DNA from: Bolinopsis microptera
Taxonomy: Eukaryota > Ctenophora > Tentaculata > Lobata > Bolinopsidae
NCBI RefSeq assembly: GCF_026151205.1
Contig: NC_087078.1
Coordinates: forward strand, 10,862,175-10,922,174
DNA: 60,000 nt
Direction of reading: 5' to 3'
Part shown: piece after piece, positions 1 through 14,000 of the stretch
How the letters are laid out: the number at the start of each line of letters is the position of its first letter
How positions within the stretch are numbered: position 1 is the stretch's first letter
Notes under the pieces: generated by a model
Databases searched by the model: none
The model's input: only the letters and a program-made list of their open reading frames with translations
Told to the model about the DNA's origin: nothing
Position numbers and translations under genes: made by a program

Positions 1-484
1 AGAACAGCACTCGGAGAACAACAGTAGCAATTGTAATAAGTGAGATTGGACGGAGACTCTTTTGAGGGTACCTGACTCCTACATATCGCACTGTACATAG
101 CGCCACCAGAAGAATAAACTCTATTTCCATTAAAAGAGGGAACATGTTATTAACATACCCCACCCAGCCCTTGTAGTCCAGTTCCAAGTAATGAGGTAGA
201 TCACGTGATAACAGTTTAGGGACCAGGATTATGGGAGAGTAGATACTCCTGGCCAGGTCCAGGGAGCTGATACAGAGGAAGAGGATGACAGCTAGACTTC
301 GCTGTTGGACAGAGTGGTAGTAGAGGATGAGAGGGGTTAAGGTGAGTCCGATGAGGAAGGCTGTGATGCCGTGTACAGCACAGGCGTAGTTCAGGAAGAT
401 GTCGTAGTTGTTGGTGTCCCGTATCAGGGTCAGGTCTGTTGTGTTTGTGCTGGTCGGTATTCTTATCTCACCGAATATTCCCAT
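1..484 (-). CDS. Partial rhodopsin-class GPCR, N-terminal part (runs off window start)
   Basis: On the minus strand an ATG at 484 opens a frame that stays open to base 1, about 161 codons, so the C-terminal half lies outside the window. A short N-terminus with an NTT glycosylation sequon leads into a hydrophobic segment (ACAVHGITAFLIGLTLTPLI), a second (LAVILFLCISSLDLARSIY, resembling TM2 with its Asp) and a third ending in CTVRYVGVRYP, which sits where DRY and the second intracellular loop of class A receptors are expected. The layout resembles the GPCR at 10730-11787, so they may be related. Membrane receptor; ligand unknown. If the missing 5' exons of SF3A1 lie to the left, this gene too is nested in an SF3A1 intron, antisense. 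Family call is by motif layout only. Confidence 0.6.
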   Translation of the reverse strand, partial: MGIFGEIRIPTSTNTTDLTLIRDTNNYDIFLNYACAVHGITAFLIGLTLTPLILYYHSVQQRSLAVILFLCISSLDLARSIYSPIILVPKLLSRDLPHYLELDYKGWVGYVNNMFPLLMEIEFILLVALCTVRYVGVRYPQKSLRPISLITIATVVLRVLF

Positions 485-2030
485 GTTCTCTGATAGATCT
501 TATCTGAGATAAAATACATTTTAAGGAAGACTAAAATAACAATTTAGAAACGATTAAAAGGAAAAAAAGGAGGGGAAAAACGAAAAGGGGAACTCGAAAT
601 ACGTTGAGTCACATCTTCAAAGGTACTGATACAAAGGAACTTCAAAGGTACTAGTATGTAGTGACCAGAGGACTGTGTGCTAAAACAAATTACAACAACG
701 CTTTTAATGTAATTCTGAAAGGTCCTGGAGGTACTCGAAAGTGGTAATGACGTGTCGTTAATTACAAAAGAAGTTAATAGATAACAGCTGGTTCCTCAAA
801 GGTCCTCAGGAAGACTAAAGTGTGTTCCAGAAATAGCACCTAAAACATCCAACCTACGTACTCCCAATTTACAATTATAAAGACACGTGCAAACCAGCTG
901 CCTGTACTTCATTACATATGATCTGCTATACGGCTGCGTTTTATAAGAGCACGTGGGATTCTATTAGTACTACTAGTACTAAGTACTAGATGCTATGAGT
1001 TATCATCATAAGCAGGACCCACGGGTAAATAAGTTCAACGTTTATTAAGACATACAAAGATGGGAAATATTGTTTAAACTAAAACTACAGTTATAAAGTA
1101 GTTGAACCACTTTACAACTGTTTAGTGTTTAAGAGGGAGATATTAGCGATATTGGGTACTCTCGTATTTGCTCCGGGACTATTTTAACAACAATGTGCGA
1201 ATGTGAACTACACTACATACCTACACTACACAGGGCTGGTAAATGAATGTTGTAATAATTTTTGAGTAGAGGCTAACAGCTAGACAATGGTCTGGCGAAG
1301 AGACGCATCTACTTTAGAATTCCTGTATGTTTACTATTGTACTGTTTAGTGACTTCATATTGAGCACAAAACTACTTAGCCCATTCTTGCATGTGCAGGT
1401 TCATATTGAGCACATGTTTGTAGTGCTTTGTACAGGATGAGCAAACAATCAACTTCTTTTGTCGAATATTACTAAAAGATTGATCTTGTTTCCATTGTGA
1501 AAGTACAGAAACTGATCAGTGCATTACATTGTCTCTAGATGGAATTTCAAAATTTGACACGTGCTTACTGTGGTATTCTAGAAAAACAAAAAATAAGTCA
1601 GACAATAGTGCTTCTAATTGATTTCTACGTCTAACTCCAGAAATCTTACGGTAGTTTGAAATTTTATCTGTGCCATGTAAAATAGAAACACCAGATGTTT
1701 AACAATTCGAAAATAGCAGCGCACCAGAAAATGTTGTTAAATTACACTTTTATTTATGTTTTTCACTTTAGATCGACAATTGTATTGTAAACTGTTTTGA
1801 ATCGCTATTTGTCAAAACGAACTTACACCACCCCTATCCACTATAATGTCCTTTTCTTGCGGTCAAGAAACTGTAGTATATAAATTAAAATAGTAATTAC
1901 ATTCAAGCTCTGATGAACTCTTATAGACGAAGAAGTTGCTGCACGTGCTCTGATTACAGCAGTATCATGTTAACTAACTTAACTAACTTTTAACTTACCC
2001 TTAACTAAATTACTAACGTATTAATTGCAG
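485..2030. other. Non-coding stretch upstream of first visible SF3A1 exon
   Basis: About 1.5 kb of AT-rich sequence without a convincing exon. The SURP-domain exons of SF3A1 were looked for here and not found. The right part, ending in TTAATTGCAG at 2030, is the intron before the first visible SF3A1 exon. The left part presumably holds the 5' flank of the minus-strand GPCR. Confidence 0.5.
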
Positions 2031-5000
2031 ATTCCAGATGAGGTAGCAGCTGTAGACACAGCTCCCATACAGATCAGCAACGTTAAAGTCAGGAAGGATT
2101 ACAATCCTAAAGGTTTGTTAATTGTAATTGCTGGCGAATGTTATTGATAAAATTAAAGAATAATTGATATTTCATAGTTTAGTTATCTTTAAATAATTTA
2201 ATCCACCCAGAATTATCATTATTATACACTTCTTGAATGTCTTGTTGATATCTCTCAGTACATACTGTAAACATACTAATATTAATATATCCCTGCTGTT
2301 CCCAACCTCTTGTTAGATCTCCCTTTCTCTCTTCCTAACCTCTCTCTCATTTCAGCCAAGGCGGGAGCAGTACCCTCAGCACCATCTGACCAATGGGTGA
2401 TATCACCCATAACGGGTGAGAGGATCAGAGCAGACCAGCTGCAGGAGCACATGAGGGTAGCCCTGCTGGATCCCAGGTGGAGAGAACAGAGGGACAGGGC
2501 TCTGGAGGAGAAGAAGAGGCACGAAGATCCTTATGCTCCTGGTATGAAGCTCACTTATTTTGTTGGTATTTTAGTGTGAATACCATTGAATCTGAATTAT
2601 AAAGTTATAATGGTTATTTGATCGTGTCATGTTTAAGTAGATTGTAGATTTTAGTGACTTTAGTATGTCGTCAGGTTTTGATCAGAACAAGAATTGTCCG
2701 AGAATCAAATACTTACTGATCACAGAATAATCAGATATTATGTTCTCATTTCAATTAACAGATTGACTTGAGGAATAACAATTGCTCTATCGGATTTTTT
2801 TGACTGGTTTTCAGGTATTGATGTGAGCAACACGCTCAAACAGCTTGCTGAGAGAAGAACAGATATCTTCGGTAAGGGAGGAGAGGAAACTATGATCGGT
2901 AAAAAGGTGAGTTATTAAAAAGGTTTATTGTTGATCGGTAAAAAGGTGAGCTATTAAACAGGTTTATTGCCGGTCTGGTGTGCAGTATAGCATCAATTTA
3001 ACTTCGCTCTAATGGAAATACTAGTATTATAGAGTGTAGACTGTATCAATTATGAATATAAAATTGATATTGAACATAAATATGAATGAAAATGAATATT
3101 GGAATTGAACATAATTAAGCATGAATGAAAATACGAATGTTGAATATAGATAACTCTGTGCCTCTCAGATAGGAGAAGAAGAAGTAAAGGACACGTCAGT
3201 ACAATGGGACGGTCACAGTTCCAGTATGGAGTCCGCTATTGCCCAGGCTAAGAAAAATGTTACTATTGACGAGCAGATCGAGGCTATCCAACGTTCTAAA
3301 GGACTTCTGTAAGTAGATCATCTGAAATACTGACACGACTTCTGTAAGTAGATCATCTGGAATACTGACACCAACTGTAAGTAGATCATCTGAAATACTG
3401 ACACGATTTTTGTTTCGTTTTAAAAATCTTTAAACCTACTGGTGAGTTAAACCTTAGAGAGTAGGAGTCAGTAGCGTCATAGTAACAACGCATGTAAAGT
3501 TATGTGTAAATATTATTATATTATAATATTAATACACAACAGTTACTGACCCCACATCCCCCTCAGACCTAACAAGGACGCTATAGGACCAGCTGTCCCC
3601 AGCTCCACAGCCCCAAGCTCCCAACCTCCTGTCAGTCTCCAGCCTCGCACTGGTACAGTACAAGTACCGGGACTACCCCAACAAGCTGTGTTGGTGCGAA
3701 CTGCTCCTGTTATAGGTACGTTGTTATAGGTACTGCTCCTGTTATAGGTACGTTGTTATAGGAACTGCTCCTGTTATAGGTACGTTGTTATAGGAACTGC
3801 TCCTGTTATAGGTACGTTGTTATAGGAACTGCTCCTGTTATAGGTACGTTGTTATAGAAACTGCTCCTGTTATAGGTACGTTGTTATAGGAACTGCTCCT
3901 GTTATAGGTACGTTGTTATAGGAACTGCTCCTGTTATAGGTACGTTGTTATAGGAACTGCTCCTGTTATAGGTACGTTGTTATAGGAACTGCTCCTGTTA
4001 TAGGTACGTTGTTAATTGTTATAGGAACTGCTCTCGTTATAGGTACGTTGTTATAGGAACTGCTCCTGATATAGGTACGTTGTTGTAGGTACTGCTCCTG
4101 TTATAGGTACGTTGTTATAGGAACTGCTCCTGTTATAGGTACGTTGTTATAGGAACTGCTCCTGTTATAGGTACGTTGTTATAGGAACTGCTCCTGTTAT
4201 AGGTACGTTGTTATAGGAACTGCTCCTGTTATAGGTACGTTGTTATAGAAACTGCTCCTGTTATAGGTACGTTGTTATAGGAACTGCTCCTGTTATAGGT
4301 ACGTTGTTATAGGAACTGCTCCTGTTATAGGTACGTTGTTATAGGAACTGCTCCTGTTATAGGTACGTTGTTAATTGTTATATGAACTGCTCTCGTTATA
4401 GGTACGTTGTTATAGGAACTGCTCCTGTTATAGGTACGTTGTTATAGGTACTACTCCTGTTATAGGTACGTTGTTATAGGAACTGCTCCTGTTATAGGTA
4501 CGTTGTTATAGGAACTGCTCCTGTTATAGGTACGTTGTTATAGGAACTGCTCCTGTTATAGGTACGTTGTTATAGGAACTGCTCCTGTTATAGGTACGTT
4601 GTTATAGGAACTGCTCCTGTTATAGGTACGTTGTTATAGGAACTGCTCCTGTTATAGGTACGTTGTTATAGGTACTGCTCCTGTTATAGGTACGTTGTTA
4701 TAGGAACTGCTCCTGTTATAGGTACGTTGTTATAGGAACTGCTCCTGTTATAGGTACGTTGTTATAGGAACTGCTCCTGTTATAGGTACGTTGTTATAGG
4801 AACTGCTCCTGTTATAGGTACGTTGTTATAGAAACTGCTCCTGTTATAGGTACGTTGTTATAGGAACTGCTCCTGTTATAGGTACGTTGTTATAGGAACT
4901 GCTCCTGTTATAGGTACGTTGTTATAGGAACTGCTCCTGTTATAGGTACGTTGTTATAGGAACTGCTCCTGTTATAGGTACGTTGTTAATTGTTATAGGA

Positions 5001-8000
5001 ACTGCTCTCGTTATAGGTACGTTGTTATAGGAACTGCTCCTGTTATAGGTACGTTGTTATAGGTACTACTCCTGTTATAGGTACGTTGTTATAGGAACTG
5101 CTCCTGTTATAGGTACGTTGTTATAGGAACTGCTCCTGTTATAGGTACGTTGTTATAGGAACTGCTCCTGTTATAGGTACGTTGTTATAGGAACTGCTCC
5201 TGTTATAGGTACGTTGTTATAGGAACTGCTCCTGTTATAGGTACGTTGTTATAGGAACTGCTCCTGTTATAGGTACGTTGTTATAGGTACTGCTCCTGTT
5301 ATAGGTACGTTGTTATAGGAACTGCTCCTGTTATAGGTACGTTGTTATAGGAACTGCTCCTGTTATAGGTACGTTGTTATAGGTACTGCTCCTGTTATAG
5401 GTACGTTGTTATAGGAACTGCTCCTGTTATAGGTACGTTGTTATAGGAACTGCTCCTGTTATAGGTACGTTGTTATAGGTACTGCTCCTGTTATAGGTAC
5501 GTTGTTATAGGCACTGCTCCTGTTATAGGTACGTTGTTATAGGTACTGCTCCTGTTATAGGTACGTTGTTATAGGTACTGCTCCTGTTATAGGTACGTTC
5601 AGCGGCTTGTTTTGTGTTACATGTATAACCAACATTCAGAAACCCCCTTATACTAGATTGATTGTAAGATAATACTTTAAGCGATTTTATGGAGAACTCA
5701 AATTTCCAACAAAACAATTTCTCAAATTAAACGAATAGAATATATGAATCAAAGTTGACCAAATGATACTCTGTCAAAGAGCTAACTTCTAGATTAAACA
5801 TGCTATTTTATGGGCACAGCCTCACCAATATAATATAATGTTCGCAACTCGGCAGCTCTTACTATTCCTCAGTAATTCCTCCTGTGCCATAAAAACCATC
5901 CCCGCTTCTGCTGCAGGGTACTGGCTAGCTGTTGGATACACGCTCACTGGGCCGTGTGCACTATCACTAACCAAGATGTTCATTGTGACAATATCCTAAT
6001 TCAAAGCTGTTATTTTGAAGCGTTTTTCACACAGTTGTAAACGACATTGTAGTAGTTAAACCAGTGCTTGAAGCACCAGTGCTTCCAGAGGTGATATCAT
6101 CTTCAGTATGTTCTGTTACGTAGTGCAGTTCCAAGGTTTCCTTTCTCGGCCATGACCCCTGCTGTAGAGCTTGTTTAGCCATTGACTCTCGTTTCCGCCC
6201 TGACAATGTTTCTGGTTTCCGTTTCTGTTCTGACCATCGTTCTGGTTTTGGTTCCCAGTCAGACCAACGTTCTGGTTCCCACTGCCACTTCGGTTCTGGT
6301 TCTGACCAGCTTTCTGGTTCTGGTTCCGGGTCTGGTTCTGGTTCCCACTCTGACCAACGTTCTGGTTCTGGTTCTGGTTCTGGTTCTGACCAGCGTTCTG
6401 GTTCCGGGTCTGGTTCTGGTTCTAACCAGCGTTCTGGTTTCAGTTTCGGTTTCGGTTTCGGTTTCGGTTCTGGTTCTGGCCAGCGTTCTGGTTCCGGGTC
6501 TTGTTCCGGTTCTGACCAGCGTTCTGGTTTCAGTTTCGGTTCCGGTTTCGGTTTCGGTTTCGGTTTCGGTTCTGGTTCTGGCCAGCGTTCTGGGTTTGGT
6601 TCTGGTTCTGACCAGCGTTTGTCCCAGTTGGTATCTGATTCGAATTCCAGTTCATCATTAGGTTCAAAATGAGGCTCCCTCCACCTTTTAGAAGGTACTT
6701 TAAGTATCCCTCTACCTCCTCTGGCTCCTAGAGGACCACTCTCAATCACTTCCAGAGTCTGAGCCAGTATTGATAGAAAAAGGAAGAAGACTTTCATCCT
6801 GTAAAATGTAGAAGTCGGTAGGTTGACAAAAGTTGTTAAAAGGGAACATTATTTAACGAAAACGCAACTCACATTCAGTATGCACTTAATTCAATAATAA
6901 ATAATGTTGAAGCAAAGTTTTAAAAAGTTTTAAGTAAATCATAGACATTTTTGTACTATTTACAACATCAACTTGAAGAAATAAAGATAGCTAGAATAAA
7001 ATAAGCTAACCACACCACACTCACATGTACATTGTGATTTATGAGAATTTCCAACAATACGGGGGTTTACACATTAAATAGTTCTACTAGGTGACATAGG
7101 TTGGTAACTACTAACTAGGTGACATAGGTTGGTAACTTCAAATCCGAAGAAAATCAGTGGCTTCCGGTACTTGAAACCTCGTCAAGCCTCCACTGATTTA
7201 TTTATTATTGATATTGTTTGATTGTGCCGTAAAAATAAACAATTGTTTTATTAATAAGGCAACAGAAATTATAACAGATTTACCACTTTCAGTTCAGCAG
7301 AACCCCAACCTGCTAGCACAAGCTCAGATAGCACAAGTTCAAATAGCACAAGCTCAACAACAGCGGATAGTGCAGCAAGCTGCCGCTCAGCAACAACAAG
7401 CCCAAATACAGCAACAACAAGCTCAGATACAGCAGCACATGTTGCAGCAGCAGCTCATCACCCAGCAGATCGCTAGGGTGAGTTTATATTTACCTATTGA
7501 ACACTTAGATTTCATAGATTTCATAGATTTTGGGACGGATTTTTGATATTTTTGATAGAAACATCAGATTTTTCAACAAAGAAATCAAAAATTGATTAAA
7601 ACAGGCCACAAAGGGTAAAAACAACCGAATTTTCGCCGTTGGCACTGCTACAATACTCATTTTCGGGCCTCACTCGTTCTCGGGCCTCGAGCAGAATATG
7701 AAACCTCGCTGCGCTCGGACGGAAATATTCATAGATTTCATAGATCTTTTCTGAGATTCATAGATTTCATTTTCAAATTCACCTGGACACCCTGAATATA
7801 TCCCAATATTGTGATATTAATGATAAGATAAAACTAATTTCTATTTCTCAACTAGAGACTGTAGGACCAATTAATGATATCTTCCGACCCTAATCTTCTT
7901 GTTTTGATAACAGCGATACTCCCTTATCAGTATATTATCTAACAAGATAACCCCCTCTCAGCAACAAGCAGTGCACCAACAAGCAGCCCACATGCAGCTA

Positions 8001-11000
8001 GCAGGACAACTCCTCTCCCAGCAGGCCGCTGCTCAAGCTGCAGCTGAGGAGCACGTTTCTAAACGGTTAGTTGTTATCTCGCGGTAACACGACTCCTGTC
8101 CGACAGCGACATCTGTATTCTGTCCGACTCAGGGTACCAGAAAAAAACGACATTGATCTGATTTCAATGTCGCCCAATCTTATCTCGCAATGTTTTAGGC
8201 TTCCTTGGTTTCCTTCTTAGTTGATCCCTGAAATCGTGAATAAACGTTGTGAAGATGGACATAGTGATGGATATAGTGATGGATAATATTAATGCGGTTG
8301 TCTGCAAATCTTAAATCTCCAATCTTTATCATAACAATCAATTAATTATCGTAATTAATAATCGTTATAATTAGCAATAAAATGATAAACTTTAGATCAT
8401 ATCAACCACTACTCCCTCAGTATAAGACTGGAAGAACCTGCCCTGCTACCGGAGGACCAATGGAAAGCTAGGTTTGCAGTTGGCAACTTCAACGTTAAAG
8501 TCATCATGCCTACCCAGGACCATGGAGATATCAAGCTCAACGGACAGGTACTGAGTCCAGTTAAATTACAGTAACTATTCAGGGACAAGTTTAGCGACAG
8601 CAGCTGAGCTCTGATATTATACAGCGTGTCCGATTCATAGTGTCAGCACTATTTAGTGGGTTGATGACACGGCTCTTTGTCATATTTTCTGTCGGTTATA
8701 TTATTAAGTTATTATATTATTCAGTTATTATTTTATTCAGTTATTATTTAACTTTTTTTGCTATTACTACATCCATTCGGTTAATGTTTTTGTTTATTTA
8801 ATTTTTTGATTTTAATAATTTACATATTTGACACGGTCCCTTTTTCCGCTGTTTTTCAGTTTTGATAAATTAACTTCAGGTCTAGAATCTAAACCCATCA
8901 TGTTCCCTCGCTAGAAAGTTAATAGTTATAATTATCCACCGCTAATTTAAGACTCAGTAAAAACTTGATCACAATTTTCTGTGTGATTAAGTTAATCTCT
9001 CCCCAGTTTTAGTAACACGACGCCAGCTCCCACTATTATACTGGTGACTAGTGATTGACGGATGTTACTCGTCTAAATTTCTTCGAAGTAGCGCGCGCCG
9101 CTTTCTTCTCGAAATATTAGCGCCGCCGGGCCAGACCATTAACAATGGTCAAGACTAGTGACTACTATCCATTAGTTATTATATCGTCTTTTGTTTGGAC
9201 TTTAAAGGAGCTAGTATATAACAGTTTAGTAACACACTCTTTAAATCTATACTAATAATATTATCTTTCTTACTGAGCAGGTGCAAAGTAGAATGGCCCG
9301 AACAGACTTATTACGTTATATGTTCACGAAATTTGTTGCATAGTTTGTTAGTTCGGTTACTTTGAACACCGGAGTTTGGTTTATATATGTATATATGTCG
9401 CTCGAGTTTTTAATTACCTGTCGAATAGTTTATAATAACGTGTAAGTTTTCATAACATCTATAAATCGCTTTATAAGTTTAAGTTTGGTTCTTTGCATTT
9501 AACATAGGGACATACTCGGAATACCCTACCGAAAAGAGCCTGTCGGTCGACTGATGGTACAAAGTATAAAATACCTTTTGTTATTCGCGTCCCCAAGTGT
9601 TCCCCTCTCAAACCCGCTCACGTGCATTCTAAAGATTTATCTCATCAGATAAGAACACATCATAATATGTCAAGACCGTTCCACTGGGTGTGTTCCTATT
9701 TAAGCGGCCAGGTGGTTGTCTTTGACCCGTGCTCTCCTATTTAAAGATTAGTCTCGTGGTTAATGACCTTGTCGCGGGTAATTTCACCTGCATCAAGTGT
9801 TGTTTCACCTGCATCATGTGCTGTTTCACCTGCATCAAGTGTTGTTTCACCTGCATCATGTGTTGTTTCACCTGCATCAAGTGTTGTTTCACCTGCATCA
9901 TGTGTTGTTTCACCTGCATCATGTGCTGTTTCACCTGCATCAAGTGTTGTTTCACCTGCATCATGTGTTGTTTCACCTGCATCAAGTGTTGTTTCACCTG
10001 CATCATGTGTTGTTTCACCTGCATCATGTGTTGTTTCACCTGCATCACGTGTTGTTTCACCGTTAGTTTAAAGTTTACCTTGTGACGGTCACATCGCGGG
10101 GAAATTTCTGGTGGTAAAACTACCAGGATAATCTTTCGTTTTTCATGTTCTCCCAACCTTATCATAAATAACGAGTTTTAAAAAGTTGACATACTTTTTC
10201 GCGTTGATTCTCTCAAAGTGGAGTACCGTACCATCAGCAAACTGTTAGATACATTTGACATCAAATATTTTATAAGCATCATGTTGCTCTACCCTAGCTT
10301 ACTACACTTTACAGTTCCTTTATGTGCCGGGCTTATATGATGTTGAAAATAGCGACTCCAAACTTACCCTAGCTAAATAACGCTGATAATTTGAGATTTC
10401 CGTTATATTTCGTTAATATAATGATGTCGATAATTTATTGGCGGGATAACTCAGTCGGTGTTATTTCCTAACTGCAGATCAGTGTACTGTTAACAGTATA
10501 ACACGGGTATCAGTCAGTCGTGTCGATTATAATGACTTGAACGACAGATCTTTATTCTTCACGGTTGTTTGGTCTTATAGTTCCCAACAACGTCTGCTAT
10601 TTTTAGTTTTTATAATTTGCGCCTACAGTCCTGTTGGATTTTTATATTGCTTATACTTATCGTCGTCCTTAATTATATCTTGAAGATTTCCGTGATTAAA
10701 ATTCAAAGCAAATCTTCAAGATTTAACAAATGGTTCCAACAGCTCTACTAATAATGACAGTCTCACTACCCCCAACCACCACCATGACCACCACCTCCCT
10801 GTTCGTTCCAATATACAACAAACCTCTGGATATCTTCTACGGTACCCTGTGTTGTATCTGTTTCCTGATTGGGGTACCAGGAAATGTGGCGGCACTGACC
10901 TACTTCCTGAACCGTAAACCTGATGTCAGCGCCCTTCTCTACCGGATTATAACTCTTAATGATATTCTCATCAGCTTAGCAGTTTTTCCTGCTGGAATCT

Positions 11001-14000
11001 CCTTTTTATCGGGCAGAATGCCAGGGTTTCTGTTCGGTACCAATGTGTTGTGTTATGCGTGGGTTTACGTGTGGTTACTAAACTTGAGACTCAGCGTGTT
11101 TCTGGTTATGGTTCTGTCTTGTTCCAGGACCTATTCTCTGCTGAGACCCTTCGGAGAGAGACGACCCCGGAGTGTTGTTATTATCGTGATCATGTATTTC
11201 TTAGTGCAGTTGGGAGTAACAGTGGCGTTTCAGTGTTATCGGAAAACTAAGACGATTTATGTCGAGGAAATGGGAATTTGTGGGGTGGTACTCGCAGGAA
11301 GCAGTCCTCAAAAGAAAGGTTTTACCATTTTTCTGGAGATATTCAACCAAGTAGACGCTATAGCCCCGATATTTGTGGTTATCTTCAGTGGTCTAGTATC
11401 CTCTGTCGTGCTCTTAAAAGCAGACCCGTCAGGTTCCTCAAATATCATAGCTTTGAAACTCTCTCGAACAGAGCCACTGTTACAATCTTACTTTTCTCAG
11501 CTGTATATGCTATTTTTAACGTCCCGGTTGTGGCGAGTAAAATTTTATATCATATCGACATTTTCACTGGTTATAAGTTCAACTTTCATTCATTTGACTA
11601 TGATCGGGAGTATTATTACTACTTTGAAAACTTTACTTTCACGTTGAGTGTTGCTCTGAATAGTACTTTAAACCCGTTGTTGTATTTGTGGAGAATGGAT
11701 AGTTTCAGGAAGTTTGTCAGGGGTAGATTTTCTAGAATATTCTATGGAGATAACGTTGGAATCAGTAACTTACCTTCTGCTCTTTAAAATGAAACCAAGT
11801 TTTCCCGAAAACTGATTCGGTTATTTAAGAAGCAATTGGTGGAAGAATGCACTTAGAATTGATACAAATTATCTTTTTTATTTGTTAGAACTGATTCTAA
11901 AACAAACAAACAATAATTTCCTTAGCTGAATCCCACTAACTCGTACATATTTTGAAATAGAATTTTTCACAGTGCAAGAACTCTATCATCAAATATAAAC
12001 GATATAATCAATAATTGTGCTCTTTTAAAACATGTAGTCGAATAAATGAATTGCTTCACAATACATTCTCTGTGCCACGTGACAATATTCCACCTAGGTA
12101 GTACCGGTGGAAGTATCTCTGGATGACACGGTGACGAAGATAAAAAGCAAGGTGACTGAGGTTATCGGACTACCGGCTGGCAAACAGAAGATTCTCTCTC
12201 CATCGGTCAGTCTATATATTTTTTTAGATTTCTATATTGTGCTGCATCGTTACCGAATAGAAACTGTAATAAGTAATTACCTGTTGCTTTGTTATATGGA
12301 CACGTTCATTGAAGTTTGAGGAAATTGGTAAATTTCTAAAACAGCGTTTTTGACGATAGTGGTTTAATTTTAACATATATTAATCTAGCGTGTTCATAAG
12401 TTCTGAACATTAGCCACGTGACCCATACTCCCATATGCACTGCTCAAAAATAAAATGTATTGCTTTTAGGCACTGTTATGTAAAAAATGTCACATTTTTG
12501 TGACATTGTTTACCATAGCTGCCCAATTAGCATTTTTTGGTCTAAAATATAGTAGATTAGGTCAATCTAACAATTATGATACAATGTAGGCCTAAAGGGC
12601 AGTGATTTTCTACTGTGAGGTGTCCTCAAAACCCTTTCAACTCATTATTTGATAGTTCTTCTGCCAATCATAGCCCTAAAATATGTTGTTTTGAAAACTT
12701 AACAAATACATGCACTTGGCTATTGGGAAATGATGTAAATTCTGTCACATTATATGGAATTTGAAATTCTGGGTGAATTTCCGAAATCATTTGTATCTGA
12801 TTTTGGTTTGGAAGGCGGGAAAACTCTATATGAGGACGATACACGGATACAGTTGATTGAAGTATAGAGCAGTTGATGTAAACATCGTCACAAAATGATA
12901 CGAAATCGTAAATGGACACGTTCATGTTGAAGTTTAAGGATATTGGTAAACCAAAAAAAATAGCGTGTTCAGAAGTTCTGGACATTAGCCACGTGACCCA
13001 TACTTCCATATACACGGCTCAGAAATACAATTTATTGTTTTTAGGCACTATAATGTAAAAAATGTCACATTTTTGTGACTGTGTTAACCATAGCTGCCCA
13101 ATTAGCATTTTTTGGTCTAAAATATAGTAGATTAGGTCATTCTAACAATTATGATACAACATTTGGCTAAAGGGCAGGGATCGAACGGTTTTAAGGCAAT
13201 ATTTCGTAAACTTTGTCACACTCAGAATACGATACCTCTTTTCTACTGTGAGGTGTCCTCAAAACCCTTTCAACTCATTATTTGATGGTTCTTCTACCAA
13301 TCATAGCCCTAAAATATTTTGTTTTGAAAAGTTAGCAAATACATGCACTTATTGGGAAATGATGTAAATTCTGTCACATTATATGGAATTTAAAATTTTG
13401 GGTGAATTGCCGAAATCATTTATATCTGATTTTGGTTTGGAAGGCGAGAAAACTGTATATAAGGACGATGCACGGATAGAGCTGATTCAAGTTAAGGGCA
13501 GTTGATGTAAAAATTGTCACAATGATAATAAGGGCAGTTGATATGAAAGAAAATCTATCTAACTAATGCAATGGCTGATGTGACGAAATTTACATTTCTT
13601 GACCCTATTTTGAAGAAACATGCCTCGATTAGAATTCAATATTCTTCCAGGATTATTAGTAGGTTATTATTCAGCAAATCAGAACTCAAGTTTAACAATT
13701 CTGAGTTTAATTTTACTAAGTTACCGAAATGTGACGAAATTCACTTTTCCTGCCCCAACAGTATAATTTCAATGTGATGAAAAATGGGCATGGGTTTCTA
13801 TATTTCCTTATCTCTGAATTAATCATTTCAAACTATAATAATTAGGACTGTTGATGTGAAAGAAAGTGTATCTAAACTTTACAATGACGTATGTGACAAA
13901 ATTTACATTTCTTGACCCTATTTTGAAGAACCATACCCCGATTAGAATTCAATATTCTTCCAGGAAATATTAGTAGGTTATTATTCAGCAGATCATCAGA

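Noticed and set aside
3700-5602. CRISPR-like regular repeat array
   Set aside because: Units are contiguous with no unique spacers, and the unit is an exon-intron junction of SF3A1; it is a minisatellite in an animal genome.
6182-6661. 159-codon plus-strand frame rich in Leu/Val/Ser
   Set aside because: Shadow of the Pro/Glu/Trp repeats on the other strand; no signal peptide or domain of its own.
9729-10165. Four overlapping frames of 89-142 codons on both strands
   Set aside because: All arise from the 21-bp tandem repeat, whose length keeps every frame open.
12668-13015. 115-codon minus-strand frame
   Set aside because: Lies inside the tandem ~570-bp units of the inverted-repeat element, is not conserved in the second copy and has no domain.
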